Notes: a model not told the origin generated them from the sequence alone. A stretch of 64,000 bases of DNA from Hyphomonas pacifica (GCF_000682675.1 NZ_AWFA01000007.1:1-64000); one strand, 5' to 3'; positions 33,062-41,450 are shown, numbered from the stretch's first letter. Program-made: numbers and translations.

Positions 33062-33496
33062 TCAAGCGACCTGGGCTTGCAAGTTTTGCTGAGACTTTTG
33101 CTCTGCAACTTTCAGAAGCTCTGCCTCGATGGCAATGATGTTGCGCAAATGACAGAGCGCTGAGTAATAGTTCCCGCGCTCGAGCATTGAACGCAAAACA
33201 CTGAGCAGGCTCGTATCAATTGTTTCGAAAACATCTTCCAGCCGCCGGCATTCATTCATGATGGCAGGCAGCACGTCTTCTTCCAGCAGATCACCTGTAA
33301 TGATCAGCTGTATGGCATAGTATATGCGCTTTGTTGGTGTATCCACTTCCGAAGGTTTCAGGGCATCCCGACAGCGCAGCACACGGGCATCATCATCTGC
33401 GATGCGGACGGTGGAGGGCCTGTCGCCATTCTCCAACACTGCACCATTTACAACGAAGCGCTCACCCGCGGCGAGCTTAAGAACCAGACCCGACAT
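33062..33496 (-). CDS. flbT: Flagellin mRNA regulator FlbT
   Basis: A 144-residue protein with the FlbT features MSGLVLKLAAGERFVVNGAVLENG at the start and PTKRIYYAIQLIITGD in the middle. In Caulobacter FlbT binds the flagellin mRNA 5' leader and limits flagellin synthesis before the hook is complete. It overlaps flaF (TAATG) and follows the flagellin gene in the same transcription direction, as in Caulobacter and rhizobia. Cytoplasmic. Confidence 0.95.
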   Translation of the reverse strand: MSGLVLKLAAGERFVVNGAVLENGDRPSTVRIADDDARVLRCRDALKPSEVDTPTKRIYYAIQLIITGDLLEEDVLPAIMNECRRLEDVFETIDTSLLSVLRSMLERGNYYSALCHLRNIIAIEAELLKVAEQKSQQNLQAQVA

Positions 33497-33885
33497 TACA
33501 GCACCGCCATATCTTCGACTGCCCTAGTCTGACCTGCCAGACCCTCCATTATAATCTCATTGATTTCTACGAGTTCGGACACGTCGGCCTTGCGCGACAA
33601 CACATGATAACTGATCATGCGGACCGATTCAGCAAGAGTGATCAAATTGGCTTTGAGCGACGGATCCAACTGATTAGCCTCGCTCATCACATCGGTGGAA
33701 ATAAGCTGCCAGAGTTGAAGGTTGCGATCGATCGCATCAACCCAGACAACCGGAGACGGCCTATCTGTCTGAGCAACTGCCTTGAGCGCCTGCGTGATCT
33801 CTTGGAACAGGGCGTATTCTATCTGCTCATCGCTTGCAGTTCGGTTCGTAACCTCACCATACGCCTTGTAAGCAAGTTGTTGCAT
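33496..33885 (-). CDS. flaF: Flagellin synthesis regulator FlaF
   Basis: A 129-residue helical protein with the family pattern AYKAYGEVTNRTASDEQIEYALFQEITQAL and W-x-x-AIDRNLQLWQLISTDV. FlaF acts as the positive partner of FlbT and as a flagellin chaperone/secretion factor in Caulobacter. It lies between the flagellin gene (67 bases upstream in transcription) and flbT, which it overlaps. Cytoplasmic. Confidence 0.95.
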   Translation of the reverse strand: MQQLAYKAYGEVTNRTASDEQIEYALFQEITQALKAVAQTDRPSPVVWVDAIDRNLQLWQLISTDVMSEANQLDPSLKANLITLAESVRMISYHVLSRKADVSELVEINEIIMEGLAGQTRAVEDMAVL

Positions 33886-33915
33886 GCACCTTCTCTTGGC
33901 CTCTTGATAAGCAGA

Positions 33916-33939
33916 CCCAGGCGCCTGTCAGCGCCCGGG
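33916..33939 (-). terminator. Strong stem-loop between flagellin and flaF genes
   Basis: A 9-bp GC-rich stem (CCCAGGCGC / GCGCCCGGG, one G-T pair) with a six-base loop lies 13 bases after the flagellin stop. No T-run follows on the minus strand, so it may stabilise the flagellin mRNA 3' end or attenuate transcription into flaF-flbT rather than act as a full terminator. Confidence 0.55.
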
Positions 33940-33951
33940 CCTTAGGTGATA

Positions 33952-35529
33952 TTATCTGAACAGCGACAGAAGCGTCTGCGGGTTGGAGTTTGCAATCGTC
34001 AGGGCCTGAACGCCGAGTTGTTGCTGAACCTGCAAAGCCTGAAGCTTGGCGGATGCCGCCTCAATGTCTGCATCAACCATTGCGCCGATACCGGATGTCA
34101 TTGAGTCGATCAGGGTTTGAACGAATTTCGACTGGCCTTCGATCTGGGTTTGAGCCGAGCCGAAAGATGTTGCAGCACTGATTGCCGTGTCGAGCAGGGA
34201 CTCGATTGTGTTCAGGGCAGTTGTTGCGTCAGCAGATGTCGCAACGCTAAGCCCTGCGATGGCACCGAGGCCACCCGCGCTAACAGCAGCATTTTGCGAA
34301 GCCAGACCAGCCACATTCACTTCAACATCACCGCCATCAGCAGCCAGTGTGATCGTTGCTGCGCCGGAGCTCGGATCAGCCGCATCCGTAACCGTTACAG
34401 TCAGGTCGTCTACACTACCGGCATCGATCAGGGATTTGAGTCCAGCAGCTACGTCATTCACCGTATCATCGGCTTGAGCCGTATAGGTGTAATCCGCGCC
34501 GCCCACATTGATCGTGAAGGTATCACCTGTGGAAATCTTGCCGCCTGCGATCGTAACACCAATGCTGTCGCCATTTTTGATAACGGACTCATCTGTCGTT
34601 GCGGCCAGTGCAGACTCGTCGAAGGTAACATCTGTACCATTGGCGGCAAGATTGATTACAGCATCATCCGAAGTCGGATCAGAACCGGGAGTCACAGTTA
34701 CGACAAGGTCCGTGACACCGCCAGCATCAATCAGAGTCTTCAGGCCAGCAGCCACGTCATTGACGGTGTCATCCGTCACGGCCGTATAGGTATAGTCAGA
34801 TCCACCAACATTGATGGTGAATTTGTCGCCCGCAGAAATCGCACCCGCTGTGATCGTGACGTCCGCATCATTACCATCGGTAATCGTACCGCTTTGCGAA
34901 GTGGCCAGGAAGCCTGCATCACCGCTTTGCTTGTCGACCGTATTAGTAGTAGCGGCGTCAGCCGTGGAAACATAACCGGCGTCGGTTACTGCCTTGGCTG
35001 CTGCGTCAACAGCAGCGTTGGTCTGCAGGTCATTGCGGCTAACCGTGATATGCGTAGCCGTGACAGAGCCGTCGGAACCACGGTCCAGAGAGGCCAAAAC
35101 GTTTACACTGTCAGTTCCTTTAAGCAGATTCTGACCGTTGAACTGAGCCGCGCTGACAATGTTGCTGATCGCCGTGCGCTTAGCATCAATGTCCGTCTGG
35201 ATCTTTGCGCGGTCGTCTGCGTTCAGATCTTCCTGTGCAGAAACGATGAGTTCCTTCATGTCCTGAAGTAGCTGGGTCACTTCTTCGGAAGCGGCACGTG
35301 CAACGCCCACCGTTGAAGAACCTTTGTTCAAAGAGTCGGTGATCTGCTTGAAGCTTTCCACGTCCGTCGACATCACTGTCGAGATGGCCCAGATAGCTGC
35401 GTTGTCCTTGGCGTTGGAAACTTTCTTGCCGGTTGAAATTTCGGACTGAACGGTTTCCAGATTGCTGTTGATGCTGCGCAGGGTCTGCAGGGCGACCATT
35501 GCGCTATTATTGGTTAGAATGCTGGACAT
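33952..35529 (-). CDS. fliC: Flagellin with enlarged, duplicated central domain
   Basis: A 525-residue flagellin. The conserved N-terminus (SSILTNNSAMVALQTLRSIN and following helices to about 150) and the C-terminus (DIEAASAKLQALQVQQQLGVQALTIANSNPQTLLSLFR) form the filament core. Alphaproteobacterial flagellins are often 270-400 residues; here the variable region is expanded by two tandem units of about 101 residues (about 214-313 and 315-414), sharing GDxFTINVGGxDYTYTA and DDTVNDVAAGLKxLIDAG. This insert should project from the filament surface. It is followed by flaF and flbT, which regulate it. Only one flagellin gene is in the window. Confidence 0.97.
   Translation of the reverse strand: MSSILTNNSAMVALQTLRSINSNLETVQSEISTGKKVSNAKDNAAIWAISTVMSTDVESFKQITDSLNKGSSTVGVARAASEEVTQLLQDMKELIVSAQEDLNADDRAKIQTDIDAKRTAISNIVSAAQFNGQNLLKGTDSVNVLASLDRGSDGSVTATHITVSRNDLQTNAAVDAAAKAVTDAGYVSTADAATTNTVDKQSGDAGFLATSQSGTITDGNDADVTITAGAISAGDKFTINVGGSDYTYTAVTDDTVNDVAAGLKTLIDAGGVTDLVVTVTPGSDPTSDDAVINLAANGTDVTFDESALAATTDESVIKNGDSIGVTIAGGKISTGDTFTINVGGADYTYTAQADDTVNDVAAGLKSLIDAGSVDDLTVTVTDAADPSSGAATITLAADGGDVEVNVAGLASQNAAVSAGGLGAIAGLSVATSADATTALNTIESLLDTAISAATSFGSAQTQIEGQSKFVQTLIDSMTSGIGAMVDADIEAASAKLQALQVQQQLGVQALTIANSNPQTLLSLFR
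34288..34890 (-). repeat. Tandem ~303-base duplication inside flagellin gene
   Basis: Two in-frame units, about 34591-34890 and 34288-34587, encode near-matching segments of the flagellin surface domain. The first parts (about 60 codons) are most alike; the ends have diverged. It looks like an ancient in-frame duplication that could still expand or contract by recombination. Confidence 0.8.
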
Positions 35530-35558
35530 CTATTATACCCCTATTCGTCAGGCTTTCG

Positions 35559-35573
35559 GCAACGCCGAGCCCC
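35559..35573 (-). promoter_or_regulatory. Possible sigma-54-type promoter of flagellin gene
   Basis: On the minus strand the sequence has GG, ten bases, then GC, with TTGC at the -12 side. The -24 side matches the sigma-54 consensus only at GG. Its distance to the flagellin ATG (about 30 bases) leaves room for a short leader with the AGGGG ribosome site. Late flagellar genes in Caulobacter relatives use sigma-54, but this match is weak. Confidence 0.27.
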
Positions 35574-35669
35574 GGTTCGATCATACGTCGTCCTGACGTC
35601 GGGAAACCCCGTAACCCCTCTTGGTTGTGTATGACCAATAAGCACTACGGGTGTAAAATCAGTTAACCA

Positions 35670-36053
35670 TCATGCCTTCCTTGAATAGCCGCCTGTCGCA
35701 TGCGTGAACGGCGTCTGTCCTCCATTGGACTGATAGGCCCCGACATAAGATTCCTGCGAGGCATTTCCCACGCGGGTGAGAATGCTCTGAAGGCCATTTT
35801 GCACGGCGAGAAAATGGATCGCATTCTCCCTGGCCATACCAACAATTCCTTCAATCTGATGTCTAATGGGTACTTCCCGAAGGTAATCGATGCCATTCTG
35901 CAGAAGACCATCAAAGGCATTCATAGCAGCTATTTTTTCCTGGCTCATTTCGGCCAAGCGGTGAGCCTGTCCGGACACCAACAATTGTCGCTCTGCCATG
36001 AGCACAGTCTCGACCTGATCCAGAATATCTTGAGCGTTGATGGTATCAGTCAT
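35670..36053 (-). CDS. FlgN-like flagellar chaperone candidate
   Basis: A 127-residue helical protein from the ATG at 36053; a longer reading lacks support. QDILDQVETVLMAERQLLVSGQAHRLAEMSQEKIAAM resembles the FlgN pattern of a long N-terminal helix pair, and the end is a Gly/Ser/Gln-rich tail. FlgN-type chaperones hold the hook-filament junction proteins FlgK and FlgL before export. It overlaps the rod-binding protein gene by eight bases. Sequence identity within this family is low, so the call rests on size, helices and place. Confidence 0.6.
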   Translation of the reverse strand: MTDTINAQDILDQVETVLMAERQLLVSGQAHRLAEMSQEKIAAMNAFDGLLQNGIDYLREVPIRHQIEGIVGMARENAIHFLAVQNGLQSILTRVGNASQESYVGAYQSNGGQTPFTHATGGYSRKA

Positions 36054-36366
36054 TTTGCACTCCTTCCTGCGCAACCCCGCCGCACAGTGGGGTACTATTT
36101 GCGAAGGGGGTCAGTCCCAGCGGGTGCGTTTTCGCCAGATCTTCTGCAATCGATTCCACAATCATGCGCGAGAAGGCCGATGCGGCTTCTCCACCTGATT
36201 GTGTGAATGCCTTTTCAAGGCCGGCATGGCTCAACATTTCAGCCCATAAGAGCTTTTCAAATTTCAAACCGATATCCGCAGCCTTCCTACCATCATCAGA
36301 TGGTGCGGGCCTCTCCTCTTTCGGGCTTATCCCGAGGCCGGAGCTAATAACTGCAATATCCGACAT
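36046..36366 (-). CDS. flgJ: Rod-binding protein (FlgJ N-domain / CheL-like)
   Basis: A 106-residue protein matching the rod-binding domain: ADIGLKFEKLLWAEMLSHAGLEKAF and GGEAASAFSRMIVESIAEDLA are its two conserved helices. As in other alphaproteobacteria, the muramidase half of enterobacterial FlgJ is missing; the Caulobacter counterpart is called CheL. It caps the growing rod in the periplasm, with peptidoglycan opening done by a separate enzyme. It is first in a two-gene unit with the FlgN-like gene and divergent from fliK. Confidence 0.8.
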   Translation of the reverse strand: MSDIAVISSGLGISPKEERPAPSDDGRKAADIGLKFEKLLWAEMLSHAGLEKAFTQSGGEAASAFSRMIVESIAEDLAKTHPLGLTPFANSTPLCGGVAQEGVQND

Positions 36367-36449
36367 ACTTCGATCCCCATTCTTGAGTCCCCAGTCCTCG
36401 CCGGACATAGAAACTTAAGGCTTATTTTACGAGTGTTGAGGCAATTACG

Positions 36450-36477
36450 GTTAAGAGATACCTAATCCGGATTAACA
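36450..36477. promoter_or_regulatory. Shared element GGTTAAGA-N15-TTAAC, copy 1
   Basis: Lies between the divergent cheL and fliK genes, ending just before the fliK ATG. The same outer bases with the same 28-base length occur between fliF and the second fliL. The two TTAA cores are 21 bases apart, two helical turns. TTAA(C) is the half-site of the CtrA cell-cycle regulator, whose usual spacing is 11 bases. Confidence 0.4.
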
Positions 36478-36478
36478 A

Positions 36479-37867
36479 ATGCCGCTTTCCCCGAGCACAG
36501 ATTCAGCACTGACGACGCAGATACGCGCCGGACAGGGAAATACTGTGACAGTTCCGGACGAATCTAATGGCAAGGCGTTTTTGCTTCACCTTGCAACCCT
36601 TGGCGAGGAAGCTGCAAACGACATTGATCCTAAGCCGGAAACGCGGCCGCAGGGTGACCAGACGGAGACGGCGCAGCTCGCGCTCCCGTTGCTGAAAGTC
36701 TCCGATGATAGGGGAGGCAATCCTCCGCCTTCAGTTGAGAATCTTGCAAAACTTACGTCATCACACACTCCAGAGATCGCAGCCGACCCGGAAGATGTGG
36801 CAGCCCATCTATTACATCCACTGCAGCAAGATGTGACTGCCTCTAAGGGCCTCTCCACTACGCTAGCTGAACCGCAAATCGACGAAGTTAGAACAGATCT
36901 TGCCGAACAGCGTACATCCCTCCAAACGGCCAATACAGTACCTGATAAAGCAGTTACGACTGTTCCTCAGGATACTGAAACCCTGGAACTCGACACGGAA
37001 GATGAGCGCAAGCAAGCTGAAGTTCAGCCCCCCCTTGCCAATCCGGCAGCAATTCAGGCTACCAGCCTGAATTCTGACGCAGCGCTCGAGGACATGTCTG
37101 ACCAGACCATCACCATGGAAACGGCGTCCAGACCTGAAACGAAAACTGTCTCAATACCTGCCCCCCTCGACACCCAGAAGCCTCGGATTCCGGCGAAGAG
37201 TGAAGTCTCCACCCAGACCCTCAAAGCCATACCGTCCGCAGAAGATCCTGTTGCCTCAGATATCCTCACAAAGGAAGGTATATCCTCGCTGACTGCCGAA
37301 GTCGCGGAACCAGGAACTCAAAAGAAGGTAGCCGATAGTAGCTTACAGCTCAGCCCTAATATCATGCAGACGATAACCGCATCGCAGCCCCCAGTACCAT
37401 CCTCGGCAGTTGCGACGATAACACCCCAGCCGACATCATCCGGTGCCTATATCGCAGCACCAGCGGATATCCCAACAATTGTGTCGCAAGAACTCTCTAC
37501 CGATAACAAGCATAATAAAATCAGCGTTCAACTTGATCCACCTGAACTTGGCCGCGTTTCCATTGAGTTCAAGTTTGACTCTCAGGGCCTGCAGCACGTT
37601 CTTGTTACAGCCGACTCAGCCGAGGCCGTAAGGCGTATACGAACCTTCCATCAGGATCTTGTTTCCGTTTTGGAGCAAAATGGTCTAACCAGTCAGGACA
37701 TGACTTTCCGGGAACAGTCTTCTGGACAGAATTCTTCGCGTTCACACGCAGATCATTCTACACAGACCTTAACTGACAGGGACATTCAGAACAGTAAAGC
37801 CAATGTTGTCTCTGTCACAGAGCCACCTGCCCGAACCATATCCACGGGTCTAGATATACGACTCTAG
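36479..37867 (+). CDS. fliK: Flagellar hook-length control protein FliK
   Basis: A 462-residue protein. The N-terminal 320 residues are Pro/Thr/Gln/Ser-rich and poorly ordered, as in FliK molecular rulers. The C-terminal domain (about 335-420) has NKISVQLDPPELGRVSIEFKFDSQGLQHVLVTADSAEAVRRIR, the conserved Flg_hook fold that contacts FlhB to switch export. It starts at ATG, divergent from cheL, with flgD 12 bases downstream. It contains a run of seven C (37028-37034). Confidence 0.93.
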   Translation: MPLSPSTDSALTTQIRAGQGNTVTVPDESNGKAFLLHLATLGEEAANDIDPKPETRPQGDQTETAQLALPLLKVSDDRGGNPPPSVENLAKLTSSHTPEIAADPEDVAAHLLHPLQQDVTASKGLSTTLAEPQIDEVRTDLAEQRTSLQTANTVPDKAVTTVPQDTETLELDTEDERKQAEVQPPLANPAAIQATSLNSDAALEDMSDQTITMETASRPETKTVSIPAPLDTQKPRIPAKSEVSTQTLKAIPSAEDPVASDILTKEGISSLTAEVAEPGTQKKVADSSLQLSPNIMQTITASQPPVPSSAVATITPQPTSSGAYIAAPADIPTIVSQELSTDNKHNKISVQLDPPELGRVSIEFKFDSQGLQHVLVTADSAEAVRRIRTFHQDLVSVLEQNGLTSQDMTFREQSSGQNSSRSHADHSTQTLTDRDIQNSKANVVSVTEPPARTISTGLDIRL

Positions 37868-37879
37868 GAGCAGAAATCT

Positions 37880-38548
37880 ATGAGCACAATTGATTCAGCC
37901 AGCGCCGCACAAGCCAGCAGCAATACGGCGTCTGCGTCCCCAGCAACGCAGAAATTCGGAGAAGAATTCACGAGCTTCATCAAGCTTCTCACGGCCCAGG
38001 TTCAGAACCAGGACCCCCTCGCACCGATGGACTCAACCCAGTTTGTGGATCAGCTTGCAACATTCTCCTCTCTCGAACAGCAGGTCCGGACCAATGATAG
38101 TCTTGGTGGAATTTCTTCTCTAATCGGAGAGTTGCATACCATGTTTGCCGCTGAGTGGCTGGGAGAGAAGGTCACGATCGAGTCTTCCTGGATCCCCTAT
38201 TCCGGCTCAGAGATAGAGTATCTGGACAACGCCCCAACAGATGCTGACAAGGCCTATCTGACAGTACGCGATCCGGATGGCGAACTTGTGTGGACCGAAA
38301 TTCTGGATCTCGATGAAGACGTGCATCGCTGGAATGGACAGACCAGTTCCGGTGATCCTGCAGCAGCCGACATGGTATACGAGTTTAACATCGATTATTA
38401 TCGTGACACGGAGTATCTAGGCTTGGGTGCACCTCAGATCATCACGCAAATCACAGATGTAGGTACGGAAAATGGCGCCCTGCGGTTTGGGACTGACTCC
38501 CACCTGACGGCAGACCTTTACAGCGTGCAGAAATACAAGACTGAATAG
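37880..38548 (+). CDS. flgD: Hook-cap protein FlgD
   Basis: A 222-residue protein. The N-terminus holds the FlgD signature FIKLLTAQVQNQDPLAPMDSTQFVDQLATFSSLEQQV (about 32-68), followed by beta-rich domains including GELVWTEILDLDEDVHRWNGQ. FlgD caps the growing hook so that FlgE polymerises. It follows fliK by 12 bases with a good AGGAG site. Downstream lies a decayed transposase, then the convergent fliL operon. Confidence 0.96.
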   Translation: MSTIDSASAAQASSNTASASPATQKFGEEFTSFIKLLTAQVQNQDPLAPMDSTQFVDQLATFSSLEQQVRTNDSLGGISSLIGELHTMFAAEWLGEKVTIESSWIPYSGSEIEYLDNAPTDADKAYLTVRDPDGELVWTEILDLDEDVHRWNGQTSSGDPAAADMVYEFNIDYYRDTEYLGLGAPQIITQITDVGTENGALRFGTDSHLTADLYSVQKYKTE

Positions 38549-38597
38549 CCCCTAGATTTGCAGACGCCTTCTTCCCTGGATTTGAGGCAAGGATGCC

Positions 38598-38960
38598 ATG
38601 ATGGGTAAGGGTAAATTTAGCGACGCGTTCAAATGGGATGCGGTGACCCAGGTCACCGAGGAGCGGCATATTTTAAAAGACCCCGCGTAGATGCAAAGTG
38701 AGCTACGCGTTCGTCACAATTCATCACCCGCTGTTTTCGGTGCGGGCGATGTATCGCTGCCTGCGCCCCACCTGAGCGGTTTCTATGCCTAGCAGACCGA
38801 ACTGATCCGCAGGACCTACAAGACCCGCGCAGAAGTCCGCTTGGACGTGTTCGATTACATAGAAATGTTCTACAATCTGAAGCGTGAACATGTGAGGATC
38901 GGGATGCTATCGCCCGCCGAGTTCGAAAGGTAGCAGGACATGAAAGCCGAAGGCGTCTAG
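38598..38960 (+). pseudogene. Decayed IS3-family transposase ends
   Basis: Two fragments in the same direction, with the middle lost. The first 31 codons (MMGKGKFSDAFKWDAVTQVT then a stop) match the N-terminus of an IS3 orfA. From 38832 the end of orfB is recognisable: EVRLDVFDYIEMFYNLKREH and IGMLSPAEFER, then stop codons at 38931 and 38958. Most of both reading frames has gone, so it is inactive. It lies between flgD and fliL without disrupting a flagellar gene. No clean terminal inverted repeats were found. Confidence 0.85.
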
Positions 38961-39029
38961 AAAACACGTGTATATTCAAGCCCCTAGCCGAATCCTCTGA
39001 GGAATAGATCCTGAAGACCAAAACCTGTC

Positions 39030-39545
39030 TTAAAGGTCTTGCCTCGCCATATCCAGTATCAGCACATTATGTATGCCTTCCGGGATCTCATTCTGGAGGT
39101 TTCTAAGGATCATGGACCGAAGAGTTTCATAATTGTCCACATCCGTGATCGAATCCATCGTCTTGCCACCGCTGCTAAGCTTCACCAGTGTAGTCATGAT
39201 GTTGTCTCTAAGAACAGGCTCTTTTGAGAACAACTCCTGCGAGATGGATGTATCGATCTCGAGGTTCAAGTTCAAAATAACAAGGCTTTTCACCCGGTCG
39301 TCCTCAATCATGGGCACAACGAACTCGCGGCTGAACTTGTAAAACGTTACTTCTCCTGCTGCGGCCTCGCCATGCTTGGATTTACCATCTTTGCCTGCTT
39401 TTTTCTCCGCATCATGCCCTTTTGTCATATCTCCGTGTCCTGCACTTTGAGGCGCAGGGGCACTTGACTTAAGAAAGTATGCCGTTCCGCCGCCGGCTAG
39501 AATGCACAGCAGAGCAACAATGGCTGGTACGATCTGTTTCACCAT
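39030..39545 (-). CDS. fliL: FliL-family flagellar protein (copy A)
   Basis: A 171-residue protein with one N-terminal membrane helix (about 6-25), a charged Lys/Gly/Ala-rich linker (about 35-65) and a periplasmic FliL domain (about 66-171) with EFVVPMIEDDRVKSLVILNLNLEID. FliL surrounds and stabilises MotAB stators at the basal body. It is the last gene of the operon fliM-motA-unknown-flgF-flgG-flgA-flgH-fliL. A second, shorter fliL occurs at 56149. Confidence 0.85.
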   Translation of the reverse strand: MVKQIVPAIVALLCILAGGGTAYFLKSSAPAPQSAGHGDMTKGHDAEKKAGKDGKSKHGEAAAGEVTFYKFSREFVVPMIEDDRVKSLVILNLNLEIDTSISQELFSKEPVLRDNIMTTLVKLSSGGKTMDSITDVDNYETLRSMILRNLQNEIPEGIHNVLILDMARQDL

Positions 39546-39551
39546 ATCCCC

Positions 39552-40256
39552 CTAAAATGGCACAACCCGGTCAAGAATTTTCTGCCCTGCTTTGGGTTGG
39601 GCGGCCGAGGTTGCATCTCCGCTGTTCAGATATGACAGCTGCGCATCGGCAATCTTGTCGTACGTTACTGTATTCGTGCGGGTAATGTCTTGTGCACGTA
39701 TGACCCCGCTAACCGTAAGGACACGGACCTCGTTGCTGACGCGAGTCTGCTGGTACCCCTGAATCACAAGGTTTCCGTTTGGCTCAAGTGCCACAACGCG
39801 TGCCGCCAATGTGAAGGCAATCTTCTCTGCCCTGTTCATGGCGCCACTACCGCCCAAGGAAGAGCTACGACCATAATCAACGCCGGGGGAGAGGCTAGCA
39901 CCGCCGGGCAGAACTCCATTCGCCCATTCCGGAAGTCCGAACAACGCATCAACGCTTAACTTACCGCTCGTGTCACGATTTCGCGAGAGAGATGTCTGCA
40001 TACTGGCGCGATCATCCATTTCCACGACCACTGTCAGCAAATCACCAACCTCTTTCGCACGCCGCATGCTGAGCAGGGCGTTAGGCGCAGTCGTCCACAG
40101 AGAAGGATTATTCTGCCCCGCTGGTTCAGTATCCATATCCATGGCCACCGGATAATAAGCCGGAGGTGGAGGCGCCATCATGACTTTTTCGGCGGGCGCG
40201 CTGGCGCATGCCACAAGACCCAGGACTGCAACAGACAAACAGATGCACTGCTTCAT
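39552..40256 (-). CDS. flgH: L-ring lipoprotein FlgH
   Basis: A 234-residue outer-membrane lipoprotein with signal peptide and lipobox LVAC (14-17). The mature domain shows FlgH features: NPSLWTTAPNALLSMRRAKEVGDLLTVVVEMDD near 50-80, and GNLVIQGYQQTRVSNEVRVLTVSGVIRAQDI near the end. It forms the L ring, the outer-membrane bushing around the rod. Its ATG overlaps the flgA stop (ATGA), and fliL follows six bases on. Confidence 0.96.
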   Translation of the reverse strand: MKQCICLSVAVLGLVACASAPAEKVMMAPPPPAYYPVAMDMDTEPAGQNNPSLWTTAPNALLSMRRAKEVGDLLTVVVEMDDRASMQTSLSRNRDTSGKLSVDALFGLPEWANGVLPGGASLSPGVDYGRSSSLGGSGAMNRAEKIAFTLAARVVALEPNGNLVIQGYQQTRVSNEVRVLTVSGVIRAQDITRTNTVTYDKIADAQLSYLNSGDATSAAQPKAGQKILDRVVPF

Positions 40257-40660
40257 TGTACCAATACCCAGCCACCTTCCTGAACAATTCCGCTAACGAT
40301 CTTCTTTGAACTCAAATTCAGTACGGATATGGACTCGTTCTCCGTCGCCTCGCCCATCGCCCTACCGGTCGTCGTGATCTCAAGTCCTCCGCTGACGAAC
40401 TTTACAGTTACAACCTGATTTCTTCGGATCAGCCGAGCCGGGCGCGTATCGTCGAGTGTAATTTCCTGTCCAACATAGACCGTGCGGCGGACTTCCCTGC
40501 CCATGACAGGGTTGTCGGCAGAAACGGCGTCTCCGGCCTCTGTGGAAATGTTAGCCGGGTTCACAGTATCCCCGGCCCGTATGACTTCTGTCGCGACCAG
40601 CGAAGATGCACCCATGAAATGGGCCATCAAGCCGATGCCTACTGCAAAACCTGGTCCCAT
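40253..40660 (-). CDS. flgA: P-ring assembly chaperone FlgA
   Basis: A 135-residue protein with an N-terminal signal peptide (about 1-24) and a SAF-type domain (TEVIRAGDTVNPANI, then VMGREVRRTVYVGQEITLDDTRPARLIRRNQVVTV). It is shorter than the 219-residue enterobacterial FlgA, as is usual in alphaproteobacteria. It helps the P ring (FlgI) assemble in the periplasm. It lies between flgG and flgH, overlapping flgH. Confidence 0.92.
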   Translation of the reverse strand: MGPGFAVGIGLMAHFMGASSLVATEVIRAGDTVNPANISTEAGDAVSADNPVMGREVRRTVYVGQEITLDDTRPARLIRRNQVVTVKFVSGGLEITTTGRAMGEATENESISVLNLSSKKIVSGIVQEGGWVLVQ

Positions 40661-40664
40661 TTTG

Positions 40665-41450
40665 TTACCTCACCCGTGTGGTCGCGGCCAGCATTTCATC
40701 CGATGCAGTGATGACCTTGGAGTTCAATTCATAGCCACGTTGGGCTTCAATCAGTTCGGAAATTTCCTGCACGACATCAACGCTGGAATCCTCAAGGTAG
40801 CCTTGTCGGATCGACCCTATACCTTCTGTTCCTGGGACAAGCCTGTTGGCTGCCCCGGAGGCCTCTGTTTCCCTGAAGAGGTTGTCGCCCATGGCCTCAA
40901 GCCCCTTCTCATTCACGAAGCGCACCAGCGACAGGGTTCCAAGAGGTTGGCCATCCGTCTCCGTATCAAAATAGGCAACGACCTCACCATCCCGGCTGAT
41001 CGAAATACTCCGGGCATCTTCAGGAATGACAATCCCGTCGGACAAAGGAAACCCGTCCATCGTGACAATCTTACCATCTGCGCTGCGGTTTAGCTTGCCG
41101 TCTCGCGTGTAGGCAGAATCACCTGAGGGCAATGTGATTTCGAGATAGCCTGTCCCATCGATGGCAAGATCCAGCTCAGCGCCCGTCTGGCGCAAGCTGC
41201 CTTGCTTTATCTCCATCGAAACAGAAGATGGCTTCACGCCTGTCCCCAGCTGGATGCCCGCTGGAACAACCGTACCAACTTGAGATGTGATGGTACCGGG
41301 TGTCAAAAACTGCTGATACATAAGATCAGAAAACTCAGCAGTTCGCGGACGATATGCCGCTGTACTCATGTTGGCGATATTGTTGGAAATCACCTCAACG
41401 CGCATTTGTTGGGCGGCCATTCCTGTGGCCGCAATCTGCAATGATTTCAT
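40665..41450 (-). CDS. flgG: Distal rod protein FlgG
   Basis: A 261-residue rod protein of normal length. It begins MKSLQIAATGMAAQQMRVEV with the ISNNIANMSTAAYRPRTAEF motif, has the FlgG repeat-like middle, and ends ELIEAQRGYELNSKVITASDEMLAATTRVR. It forms the distal rod. It follows flgF in the operon and precedes flgA. Confidence 0.97.
   Translation of the reverse strand: MKSLQIAATGMAAQQMRVEVISNNIANMSTAAYRPRTAEFSDLMYQQFLTPGTITSQVGTVVPAGIQLGTGVKPSSVSMEIKQGSLRQTGAELDLAIDGTGYLEITLPSGDSAYTRDGKLNRSADGKIVTMDGFPLSDGIVIPEDARSISISRDGEVVAYFDTETDGQPLGTLSLVRFVNEKGLEAMGDNLFRETEASGAANRLVPGTEGIGSIRQGYLEDSSVDVVQEISELIEAQRGYELNSKVITASDEMLAATTRVR

Noticed and set aside
34288-34890. CRISPR-like repeat array
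   Set aside because: The repeat units are about 300 bases, coding and in frame within flagellin; no short repeat-spacer structure exists anywhere in the window.
34117-35271. A 384-codon open frame on the plus strand inside the flagellin gene
   Set aside because: Antisense shadow of the repetitive flagellin region; its translation has no recognisable fold and the minus-strand flagellin is certain.
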